NCBI GenBank assembly: GCA_029204225.1
Contig: MU835000.1
Coordinates: 1-42,617, forward strand
Reading direction: 5' to 3'
DNA length: 42,617 bases
Origin: Diphasiastrum complanatum
Lineage: Eukaryota > Streptophyta > Lycopodiopsida > Lycopodiales > Lycopodiaceae
Shown here: piece after piece, positions 31,438 to 41,309 of the stretch
Layout of the letters: each line of letters begins with the position of its first letter
How positions within the stretch are numbered: the stretch's first letter is position 1
The notes under the pieces: model-generated
Database searches by the model: none
What the model saw: only the letters and a program-made list of their open reading frames with translations
Told to the model about the DNA's origin: nothing
Made by a program: the position numbers and the translations under genes

Positions 31438-32006
31438 TGTTGGCTGATTATGAGGAATCCCGAAGATACTCGACCAGAGCTACCCAAGAGCATCTCTCAC
31501 CTTAGACCGAGGAGGTCTTTGAGAAGACGAGACAAACAAAGACTGAGAGCCGAGTATGAGAGCCGAGGAATACTAGTTAATACTATCAAGTAGAAACTGT
31601 GTAAGCCTCATGGTGTATCCCGAAAGATGGAATGACCATGTAGGAACTAGTATTTCTAGGCAAAGTAATAAATGCAAGTAGACCCCTCTTAAAGAAAGTA
31701 GAGTGAGCCACCTTTTGATGGTGATCTCTAGTGGAGGGCATTATTCCACTTGTAATTTTTGAAATCTGGAAATGCCACTAGGATGCCACCTAAGGAGCTC
31801 TCTTGCTTATTTAAGAGACTCCCTCTTTGAGAAGAGAAGCTTTTTGTGTAACATACCTACTCCATGTCCAAATGAGAAGAGCCTCCACGAGTTTTGGTGC
31901 ATCATTTGAGCTCCTTGATCATGCTTGTTTCTTGAGTGATGCATTCATGATCTTGCCCTTCCATCCTTTGTGTGTGGTTGTGGATCGTGTGGATTAGTTT
32001 CAATAA
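31438..32006 (+). mobile_element. 3' LTR of the gypsy element, truncated
   Basis: Direct copy of 24741-25285, with scattered substitutions and about 29 extra bases near 31597-31625. It stops abruptly at about 32006 after GGATTAGTTTCA, where copia LTR sequence on the opposite strand begins. The missing 550 bases were not found further right in the same orientation. A complete pair would make an element of about 7.8 kb. Confidence 0.85.
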
Positions 32007-32099
32007 AGAGAAGCTTTTTGTAATAGTTGTCAATAATAAAGTACATCATAAATAGTAACAAGGAAGGGTAACGATGAAGTTTGTCATTGATTTCTAACA
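32007..32099 (-). mobile_element. start of a copia 3' LTR, truncated
   Basis: The minus strand reads TGAGGGAGAG (purine tract, 32100-32109) then TGTTAGAAATCAATGAC from 32099, a typical plant copia junction overlapping the end of the RNase H frame. Only about 93 bases remain before the truncated gypsy LTR. Confidence 0.7.
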
Positions 32100-33800
32100 C
32101 TCTCCCTCAATGATAAAATTACATTCTTCTATTTCTAATAGAACATGAAACTTTTCAAATTTACATCTACCTAATGACTTAGTAAAAATATCTGCCATTT
32201 GATCTTCAAATTTACAAAAGACAAGATCAATGGCTCCATCAAGAATTTTCTCTCGAACAAAATAATAATGTATTTCGATGTGTTTGGTTCGCACATGTAG
32301 AACTGGATTTTTGGCTAGGTGAATGCAGCTTTGATTGTCGCAAGATACATTAGTCGCATCCACCTGTGGTTGACCTAAATTCGCAAGCAATCTTCGTAAC
32401 CATACCGCTTCTTGTGTAGCATTGTTGAGTGCACGCTATTCAGCTTCCGTTGAGGATAAGACTACTGTAGGTTGCTTTTTCCTGCTCCATGAATTGCATC
32501 TGTACCATAACTGAATGTATGACCACTGGCAGATCTTCTGTCATCAATATTACCTGTCCAATCAGCATCTATGTAACCTACCAACATTGGCGCTTCAGGC
32601 TGATCATACTTCAAACCAAAATTCGATGTCCCTTGAATGTACTTGAGAATACGTCTCGTAGACTTCCAGTGTGCTTCACTAGGATCTTTCATAAATTGAC
32701 TGACAACACCAACAACATAAGAAATATCAGGTCGCGTGTGTGTCAAATAAATCAAACTACCCACCAGCTGTTTATACAAATAAGAATCCACTTTTTCAAA
32801 TTCATCATATGCAGTAAGCTTTGTGTTGACATCCATAGGTGTACTCAAAGACTTATAATCCTGCATATTAAACTTATAAAACAAATCTCGTGCATATTTG
32901 CTTTGTGTAAGAAAGACCACATCTTCCTTTTGCCATACTTCAATGCCAAGACAATAGTGCATCAATCCTAGATCGCTCATGTCAAAAGCATGAAAAAGAT
33001 CTGATTTGATTTCATCAATTAAGCTCTCATTATTTCCTGTAATAATCAAAACATCCACGTATAACACAATATTGAACACTATATCTGAATCTTGCCTTAG
33101 AATGTAAAGATTAGAATCAACATCACTATTTACCATTCCCCTTCGCTTGAAGTGTTCATCCATGCAAGTGTACCATGCCTGTGGTGCTTGCTTCAATTGA
33201 AAAATGGCTTTGTTGAGCTTACAAACAAAAGCAGATTTAACATCCATTTGCTGGATCTTCCAACCATATAAAGCAAAAATAACAACAATAGAACGTATAG
33301 TTACCATCTTAGCTACGGGTGTGAAGGTTCCTCATAATCAATACCTTCTTGCTGCTCAAATCCTCGCACAACCAACCGTGCTTTGTACTTGTTGAGATGC
33401 CCATCTGCTCCATATTTGATCATATAAATCCATTTGCAAGTGATAGGCATCTTACCATCAAGTAGCTCAACCAAGTTCTACGTCCTATTTTTTGATATGG
33501 CTTCCATTTATGTTTCCATAGCTACACGCCACTCCTTGTGCTCCTTTGCTTCATAAATTTTTTTTGGTTCTTGAGCCTTGAGCAGAGATTTCGTTAGGGC
33601 TAGATTCATCTCTAATCTTGTAGGAGGTTTTTGATTTCTACTTGATCTTCTAAGCTCTCCCTGCTTGTTAGATTCGAAAGTATCTCCCTTCTTTACATCA
33701 TCTGTGACTGATAAGTACCATTTAGGTACTCTCTTGGGAACTTTAGCATCATGCTTGCCTTTGTCTATTTGATCTTCCACATAAAAATCCACTTCCTTCT
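32094..33800 (-). pseudogene. Ty1/copia pol remnant: linker, RT, RNase H
   Basis: From right to left: a basic linker (RRSSRNQKPPTRL, about 33640), the RT start (KARLVVRGFEQQEGIDYEE, about 33350-33400), and RT to 32500. RT has KSAFV...LKQAPQAWY, with about 25 residues deleted between these motifs, then LYVDVLIITGN, CLGIEV and LVGSLIYLTHTRPDI. The active-site YVDD reads YVDV, so the enzyme would be inactive. RNase H runs from VGYIDADWTGNIDDRRS to CDNQSCIHLAKNPVLHVRTKHI and DIFTKSLGRCKFEKF, with frameshifts at about 32460. The longest open part is 281 codons (32462-33307). Integrase is missing. Confidence 0.9.
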
Positions 33801-34689
33801 TGACATGTACTTTTGCTTTCTCATCAAAAGAATAGTGTCCACTTGGGATGCTTCACTATTTCTTACATCAATTTTACATGTCAAGATGTAACTAGAACAT
33901 GAAGAATCAAATAGAATGTAAACGAGATGATTCCTCCATGCTATAAACTGTGAGCTCTCTGGAAAATCATAGCAACCAGACAATAAATGTGAGTGATCAA
34001 CCAATGTTTGCTTGCTTCCTCCATCTTTGTCCTTTCTTGCCATATATTCACCGTGAAACTCCATGAATGAGCCTCCATTTCCATCTTGCCTCAAGATGCC
34101 ATCAACACTTGATAACTTGTGAGTGACATAATGAACTTTCAATAGCTTCATTTCCATCATCAAAACCAACCAAGAATGCTAGTACAACTCCAACATCAAA
34201 ATGATGCTCACCAATGTAGCTAGTTTCACCATATCTGGACAATTTGCACACATCCACATGAAATTGCTCAAACATGAGATAGAACAAGTAAAGTAAACTT
34301 GAACAACATTTTCAATTCGTTCTCCAGATGATACTTCCTTGATGCACCTTTGAACTTACTTGAGTCTTCAATAACCTACAAAAACATATCCATAACATCT
34401 TTGCCAATCGACTCTCCTTTAATGCTCTTGACTAGCTCCAAATTGACAACTTCCCTTTTGCCTTGTTGAAGTCCTTTGAGATCAACCTCTTGATCATCAA
34501 CTTGACCATGAAAGCCATTGAACAAAACTTGTTTCCAGATCCATTACTTGCTAGAAAACCATGAAAACATCCATCCACTTGCTTAATATCAAGAATGCTA
34601 GATCCATCCACATCAATAAGGATATCTGCACATTTCTTACTGTTTTGCATAAGTTATGGGGCACATGTATTTAGACAACTTGGATCATG
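33801..34689 (-). other. unassigned region between two copia remnants
   Basis: Minus-strand open stretches exist (33765-34169, 34102-34287, 34432-34650), the last with VDGCFHGFLASNGSGNKF. I do not recognise any of them. They may be copia spacer, captured host sequence, or chance. Confidence 0.4.
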
Positions 34690-36480
34690 GATCCATAGGT
34701 GTGTCTATCGGTTTACAGTCCTCCATGCCATATATGCAAAGTACATTGATTAGATAGGATTCTTGGCTTATAGTAATCCTTTTGCTTGCACGATCTCTGG
34801 TAATCTCCATACCGAGTAGGTAATGGACTAGGCCTAAATCAGTCATCTCAAATTATGATGAAAGCAAAGATTTTGTTTCATGCAATAACCGATTCAAATT
34901 GCTGATGATTAAAGAATCATCAACATATAGAGCTATTATGACATAACTTGGTCCTTTACACTTGAGATATACATTTGAGTCTGGGGAGCAAGAAGTAAAA
35001 TTATGCTGCAACAAGAAGTGACTTATTCTTTCATATCAAGCCCTAGGAGGTTGCTTGAGGCCATATAGTGCCTTATGCAATCTATATACCAAATGCTCTT
35101 GGCCTTGAAGGACGTAACTTTCTGGTTGTTGAATGAATATTTCTTCTTGTATGTATCCGTGAAGAAATGTTGTTTGGATGTCCATCTAGTGAATGTCCAG
35201 ATCTTCTACAACAACTATAGCCAACAAGGTATGAATAGACTGATGCTTTACCACTGGACTGAAGGTGTCAGTGTAATCTATTTCATAAACCTGCTCAAAT
35301 CCCTTAACCACTAATCAAGATTTCCATTTGGATATTGATCTATCCGGTTTAAGCTTTAGCTTGAAGATCCACTTAGAGTCAATCGGTTTTATACCTTCAG
35401 AAGGATTAACAAGACTCCAAGTCTTGTTTCTCATTAAAGAATCGTACTCAACATCCATGGCAGCTTTCCATTTGTCTACATATGACATTGACAAAGCTTC
35501 TACTTCTATGGCAGGTTCATCATGATTGATGAGGGACGAAGCGACAGGTTGTTGTCATTGTCGTGTAGATCTTTGAACTGTAGGTTCTTGAGTAGACGTC
35601 TCTCCTGGCTGAATGACAGAGACATCTTCAACTTGTGGTTGAGCAGTCATAGGTCTGGGCCTATTGACGGTGAATGCAGTTGTTAGAACAAACTCATGCA
35701 TTTCCTGTTTTTGCTTGAAATCATGAAATTTTTCTTCAAGGAAGACAACGTTGTGGCTGATTGAGATCTTACCTTTATTAGCATCATAAAGGCGGTATGC
35801 CCTATGTGATGTTGAGTAGCTAATGAAAATATACTTACAACTTACTGGGTCAAGTTTCTTCCTCAAATCAGACAGTATTTGTGCATAGTTGAGACATTCA
35901 AACACACGTAGATGTTTCAGAGTTGGTTTGTAGTGGTAGTAGGCTTCAAACGGTGTTCTAGAGTCAATCGCCTTCATGTTGGAATAATTCTGCTAATAAC
36001 AGGCTGTAGAAATTGCTTTAGCCCAAAAGTTCTTGGGTAATTGAGCTTTGACTATCATGGATCGTGTAGCTTCCAACAATATTCGATTCTTTCGTTGCTA
36101 CGCCGTTATGTTGCGGTGTGTAGCTGGCAGTGAACTGATGGTGCACACCGCATGAGGATAACTAACTTTTTCTTTATGAACATGATTCTAGTGAATCAGG
36201 AGAAGTCATCAATAAATGTCATGAAATATAGAGCTTGACTCAAATAGGGTACGTACGCTCATAAGCAGTAAACATAGTTCTATAGCCTTGATTAGTGATC
36301 TTGCTTAAAGACAATAAATTCTTTGGTAACTTGGGTATGTAAAGTACATCGTTTAACTATCTAGTGATACCATCAGGGAATTGTAGTCGAATGGAGCCTT
36401 GGCCTTCAACTTTGCGTGAGCTTGAGTCTCCGAAGAAAATGTACTTTGATTCTGTTGATATGAGAGCAGAAAATAAGTTC
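34690..36480 (-). pseudogene. Ty1/copia pol remnant: pre-integrase, integrase, RT
   Basis: From right to left: a protease/pre-integrase segment (KYIFFGDSSSRKVEGQG, then NDVLYIPKLPKNLLSLSKI, 36300-36470). Integrase follows with FMTFIDDFS near 36200 and FTASYTPQHNGVA near 36110; most of the core between them is deleted. Then TRPFEAY-type sequence and RVFECLNYAQ (35555-35977, open for 140 codons). RT runs from about 35530 to 34700: WKAAMDVEYDSLMRNKTWSL, DTFSPVVKHQSI, LYGLKQPPRA, then an intact YVDD box (ALYVDDSLII, about 34910-34945) and LGLVHYLLGMEI. Several in-frame stops mark it as dead. RNase H is absent. Confidence 0.88.
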
Positions 36481-36496
36481 AAACATGGCTTACGTT

Positions 36497-36745
36497 GATC
36501 TATATATAATTTACATATGTGCAGATGTATGTACAAAAGAATGACGTGGAGCCGTTGTGCCATCAAGAAGAAGATCGCGGCTACTGTCATTGTCAGATTA
36601 GTTGCATAGTATAAAAGGTGAGCGTGAGGAGGCTCGATAAGTCAGATAAGTTAGGTTTTCTGATATGTCGGATAAGTTGGGTCTACCCAATAAGTCGTCC
36701 ACTCCGACAAGTCAGACTATTTTGATAAGTCAAACTGCCATTCTC
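36497..36745 (-). mobile_element. partial copia LTR fragment
   Basis: About 250 bases match 38190-38430 in inverse orientation, including GCTCGATAAGTCAGATAAGTT and GTGCAGATGTATGTACAAAAGA. It lies between two copia pol remnants and has neither LTR end. Confidence 0.75.
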
Positions 36746-36749
36746 TTGT

Positions 36750-37715
36750 AGGATTGGGCCATGAATTGGCCGAGTGAGCTAACTACAAAGGTGACATTAG
36801 GTCTTGTATAGACCATTGCATACATGAGAGATCCAAGTATCGATCAATAGGGATACTCTCTCATCTACTCCTCTGCCTGCTTGGTTTGAGGACATTGGTC
36901 CTTTGACCAATTGCAGGCCTAGATCCATCGGTGAGTGAGCTAGTTTATAATTAATCAGATTTTATCTGATAAGAATGTTGTGAAGATATATTTGTTGAGT
37001 AATAAATATCAACCTTCTCGCTCTATCTCTGTGGAGTTGCAAAAGTGAGCTTCACCTAGATTGGTCATATCAAATTCAGAAGACAGCATTTGCCATTAGC
37101 ATCCTTTACCAGATTGGTATTGTTGTTGAAAAAAAATGTATCATCAACATATAGAGTCATGATAATGAAGGATTGTTGCACTGACTTGAAGTAGACATTT
37201 CTGTCGGCCGTGCTTGGTTGAAAGCCTTGTAGGATGAGGAATGTGTTAATCCTCTAGAACCAAGCTCTGGCTGATAGCTTCAAGCCATAAAATGCCTTAT
37301 GAATTACTTCCATACCTTTGAGAATGTATCCTTCAGACTATAGCATGTAGATGTCTTCTTCGATGACTCCATTTAGATAAGTTGTATGTACATTGAGTTG
37401 ATGTACTTCGAGGTCGACTGTTGCAGCATACGATAGGAGAGCACAGATTGATGAATGATTGACTACTGGACTGAAAGTCTCGTTGTAGTCGATGTTTAAA
37501 ATCTGAGCAAATTCTCGTGCTATCAATCGTGCCTTCCTTCGATCAATTGCTCCATTTGGCATTGTATTGCAATCGATAAGATTGTAGCCAGTAGGAGCTT
37601 TGACTAGTGACCATGCCTGGTTCTTGATCAGAGAGGAATACTCTATGTCCATCGCTTCTCTCTAGAGATCAAAGTCTGGTTGCCTAAGTGCCTCTTTGAC
37701 AGTTATCAATTCCTA
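36750..37715 (-). pseudogene. Ty1/copia reverse-transcriptase remnant
   Basis: An open start at 37338-37652 encodes DIEYSSLIKNQAWSLV, KARLIAREFAQ, DYNETFSPVVNHSSI and an LNVHTTYLNGVIEEDIY-like block. With stops it continues to AFYGLK, the YVDD box (MTLYVDDTFF, about 37150) and LGSLMYA/TRP-like pieces near 36810. It is a second, more damaged RT of the same general type as at 34.7-35.5 kb. Since pol domain order would otherwise be violated, it belongs to a different insertion. Confidence 0.8.
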
Positions 37716-37818
37716 CATCAAAAGACAGATAGACTCAAGAGTATACCTTGTGGGTTGTGTGTGCACTCAACTTGATCTTTCAAAATTGTAGAATGAATGT
37801 GGAGATGATCGAATTGAG

Positions 37819-38020
<202 letters not shown>

Positions 38021-38067
38021 GGCATCCAAGAAATGAGGACCTGAGAGAGAGAAAGAGCAGTTGAGGG

Positions 38068-38830
38068 TGTTGGATTTATCTGCTCTACTCTCCTAAATCC
38101 CATGTTAATCTAGTTCCATTCATCACTGCAACATTACACACATTGTCACATAGTCGTCTATAATTAAAGATAGCAAGAGAGTGGTGGTCTGACTTATTGA
38201 AGTAGTTCGATTTGTCGGAGTTGGATGGCTTATCGAGTAAACCCAACTTATTGACATATCGGGAAAACCTAACTTATCTGACTTATCGAGCCTCCTCACG
38301 TTCACCTTTTGTATCGTTCAACTAACTTGACAATGACAATAGCCACGATCTTCTTTCTGACAGCACAATGGCTCCACGCCACTCTTTTGTACATACATCT
38401 GCACAAATGTAAATTTTATGTAGATCGTCATAATCGATCAATGGTAAGTAGTTAATGAGACAGACATTGTAGATGTTTTCATGCATCGATTCTTTCATCA
38501 GACGGATTGTCAGTAATAAGCTCATAGCTTTTACAAATAGTGTAGTTAGCTTTGTGAGCATGCGGTCTCGCCCGCAATTGTCTTGTGCTCATCTGCATCA
38601 CTGACTTGTATTTCATTAGATCTAATTTGAATAAACTATCGTCTGGTTCTACGTTTAGATTCTTTGTCAGTATTGCATGCTTTCAACTTTTTGTTGACTT
38701 TCTAATTGACTTGTCGGATTGTCTACTCTTCATTTTCGCAACTACCATGCAAACAAGCTCTAGTTCATTATGGTAGTGCACGCACCGAGGGAAATCACGC
38801 CTCCTGATTAGCATTCAACATTCCCCAACA
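38068..38830 (+). mobile_element. 5' LTR (763 bp) of a plus-strand copia element
   Basis: It begins TGTTGGATTTATC and ends TTCCCCAACA, giving TGTTGG/CCAACA inverted ends, and is followed at once by a primer site. Its middle (38190-38310) carries repeated ACTTAT(C/T)GA words. A related inverted LTR lies at 29450-30827. It is preceded by GCAGTTGAGGG, which itself looks like a polypurine tract. Confidence 0.82.
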
Positions 38831-38842
38831 TGGTATCAGAGC
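38831..38842 (+). other. primer-binding site (initiator tRNA-Met type)
   Basis: TGGTATCAGAGC, a perfect plant priming site immediately after the LTR's CA end. Confidence 0.88.
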
Positions 38843-39015
38843 TTTGATATCAGAACCTATCTGATTATTTTAGTAGTTTTACTTCAGAGCTATTTTTATA
38901 GCCTGATCAGCTTTCCACAAAACCTGATCCTACTAGCCGATAGGATAATTGTTTTCTTGTTTTATCATTCTTAAGTCACTAATAGTTACTACTATCAGTT
39001 AGACTAATCTTCCAC

Positions 39016-39295
39016 ATGGATTCCCAAGGGAAAGCTAGTCCTATCATGGAGGCAGGACCCAAAGCTAATGACGTTGCAATCTCCCGATGGAAGCTGAAGG
39101 ATGGCAAAGCTTTTGCGCTGACATTATATGAAGTGTGAGATATAGCTTCCAAGCTACATCTCGGGAAGAAATTTTACTCCCTCAAGATGACAAATGGTGA
39201 TTCACTACAGAATCACATCAACCAGTTCAAGAACCTGCTGAAGCAAATGGCCATTTTCAGATCTATCATAGACGATCAAGACGCAAGGTCATGAT
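39016..39295 (+). pseudogene. Ty1/copia gag N-terminus, broken
   Basis: ATG at 39016 opens MDSQGKASPIMEAGP. A stop falls at 39136 (TGA). In the same frame the copia gag pattern goes on: DIASKLHLGKKFYSLKM, then GDSLQNHINQFKNLLKQM. Homology ends near 39295, where a minus-strand gypsy fragment begins. The rest of the element is missing, and the sequence right of it is of other origin. Confidence 0.78.
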
Positions 39296-40330
39296 TATTT
39301 GGCACAGTAGGAATTACCATCTCATGAGAACCAAAAATACCTACATCTTGCATACCCCACTTCTGATACAAGGTAGTGGAGATCAGATTTACACCCGATC
39401 TTCCATCTACCACTGCTGCTTCGTCCTCGAACCTCTTGTGGTGGATTGGCAAGGTGATGTTGTGTTCTTCACTCTCTCAGGCTGCCCCAATATGGAGGAC
39501 GTTGCTCGTTCCATCATAGCCTGCACAGTATAAGGGCTCTTCTACTGCCATTTTTGGTTCTGTTTTGGCCCATTCAACTAGGATGCTCTTGGCTTGAGGT
39601 GCAATCCGCAGTAACTCCTCGAGAGATAAGTTCACACGGCTAGACAGTAAACTGGTGAGCACACCTGTCTGTGGGACCTCCGGCACTTCCATATGGAACG
39701 GTGATCCGTTCTCACTGGGAATTCCACTAGCGGTGCTGGTTCTTCCATAGGTTGAGGTTTTGCAGGAGCTTCTCTTGCTTGTGTAGCTTCCTCTTCTTCT
39801 GCTTTTGATACCCAACGACAAACCTTATGGTATATTTTTCCTTCTTTCCTCACATTCAGGTATAGTCCTGCAACTAAGGGTTGATCATCAGTCATTGATA
39901 CTGATGGAGGTGGTGATGGGGCCACTCCCTTCTGCTTCTGTGCTCGCGAAACTGCTAGCACAGAAACATGGGGGTTGTGCTTTTCCTGTGGCGTCCTTCA
40001 TGGAACTGCTGTTGGTTACACTGTTATCAAATTCAAGGGTGCACTTGTTTTAAGCTTAAATGGGCAGTTCTTGAAGCAATGCCCATATCCGCATTCTCTA
40101 CAAAAGGCCATATATTGTCCCTTATAAGGATATTAAGCAATTCTATGGCCTTCGCCGCATCCATAGCAACCATAGATCTTGCCTCCTTGATGTTGAGGTT
40201 GTGCAGCGTAGGTTGCATAGTATTCGTGGATTGCCGGATCGACAAATGTCTCTTCCGGTCCGTACCATTGCTGCTGCTCATGTTGGGGTGGTGGCTCTTG
40301 TTCTGCTGCTGCCAAATTGCCCACCACTTA
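39296..40330 (-). pseudogene. Ty3/gypsy gag zinc-knuckle and protease-like remnant
   Basis: From right to left: a Gln/Glu/Pro-rich segment, then two Cys-rich knuckle-like motifs (YGCYGCGEGHRIA near 40140; CRECGYGHCFKNC near 40070-40110). A long acidic/Pro-rich linker follows (39632-39961), then a protease-like piece with AVVDGRSGVNLISTTLYQKWG near 39350-39410. The usual catalytic D(S/T)G reads DGRSG. Frameshifts and stops separate the pieces. It is a different gypsy lineage from the intact element at 1-2137. Confidence 0.68.
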
Positions 40331-40524
40331 TCTACACATGAAGCAATAAAACTTTAAAAAACTATAATTTTTGGCATAAACGATGGCTTTTGAAAAACTG
40401 TCATATAAACCAGCATAAATGATGGTTTTCTAGGCCATCATTTATTCCATTTTTGCATGAATTGATATTTAAGTCTATGTATCACATATATTTATCATAA
40501 TAGGCAGTAATCCATCCATTTTGT
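40331..40524. other. noncoding stretch with an 11 bp perfect inverted repeat
   Basis: ATAAATGATGG (40415-40425) and CCATCATTTAT (40435-40445) form an 11 bp stem with a 9-base loop. A related word, GCATAAACGATGG, precedes it near 40374. This resembles terminal or subterminal repeats of plant cut-and-paste transposons, but no transposase was found. Confidence 0.6.
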
Positions 40525-41309
40525 TTATTGATTCTCTGCTCTAGAGAATTAGTTGGCTAGTTCTTGGCTTCTTCTTAGTTTTAGAGCCGTTTTGCCTATT
40601 ATCAAGCTTCTTGGGAACTTCTTGGTTTATAGCTTTCTTGTTTCAATGCCCAGAATCAGGCAGAAGAGACAGATGTACGTTGTAGTTTCTGTCTTGCCTG
40701 TCAGAGGATGACTCAGGGCAGTCACTCTTGCACTAGAATCACATACTTCAAATCAAACATGCAGATCATGCATTCAACCAAGAAATTAGCATGTAGTGAA
40801 ATGCCATGAAATCCTACTTTAATGCTGCAAAAACGAGTTTCAATCAAATCTTGAACATAAGAGCTATTCTACATATGCATTAATCCACAAAACTGAAATA
40901 TGAAACTAATCTAGTAGCTTAGAAGTCCAAGAATCAAGAAACACCCATTTCTTAATTCTTGGACATCCCAAGAACATCAAGCAGTAGAATGTCAAAAATC
41001 TGCAAGATTTACACATTTCTAGCCTCTATAGTTTACTTGAATGTTGGGTCCTATATTAATCCACAAGAAAACAGGGAATCTAATCCACAACTATGAAAGC
41101 AAGAAAATCAATCCACCACTAAGATCCACAACCACACACAAAGGGATGGAAGGGCATGATCATAAGAGAATCACTCAAGAAAACAATCATGATCAAGGAG
41201 CTCAAAGGATGCACCAAACTCGTGGAGGCTCTTCTCATTTGGACATTGAGTAGATGCATTACACAAAAAGCTCCTCTTCTCAAAGAGGGAGTCTCTTAAA
41301 TAAGCAAGA
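40525..41309 (-). mobile_element. distal part of an LTR of the 24.7-32 kb gypsy family
   Basis: On the minus strand it matches the second half of the LTR at 24741-25857, from the TTATTTAAGAGACTCC block to the TCTAGAGCAG block near the LTR end. It retains the GCATTAAAGTAGGATTTCATGG and GAGCTCCTTGATCATG segments. It lacks the upstream part, so the junction at about 41309 is a deletion between the gag interior and the middle of the 3' LTR. Confidence 0.8.

Noticed and set aside
32489-32971. 160-codon plus-strand frame
   Set aside because: It is antisense to the copia RT, whose motifs are unambiguous on the minus strand.
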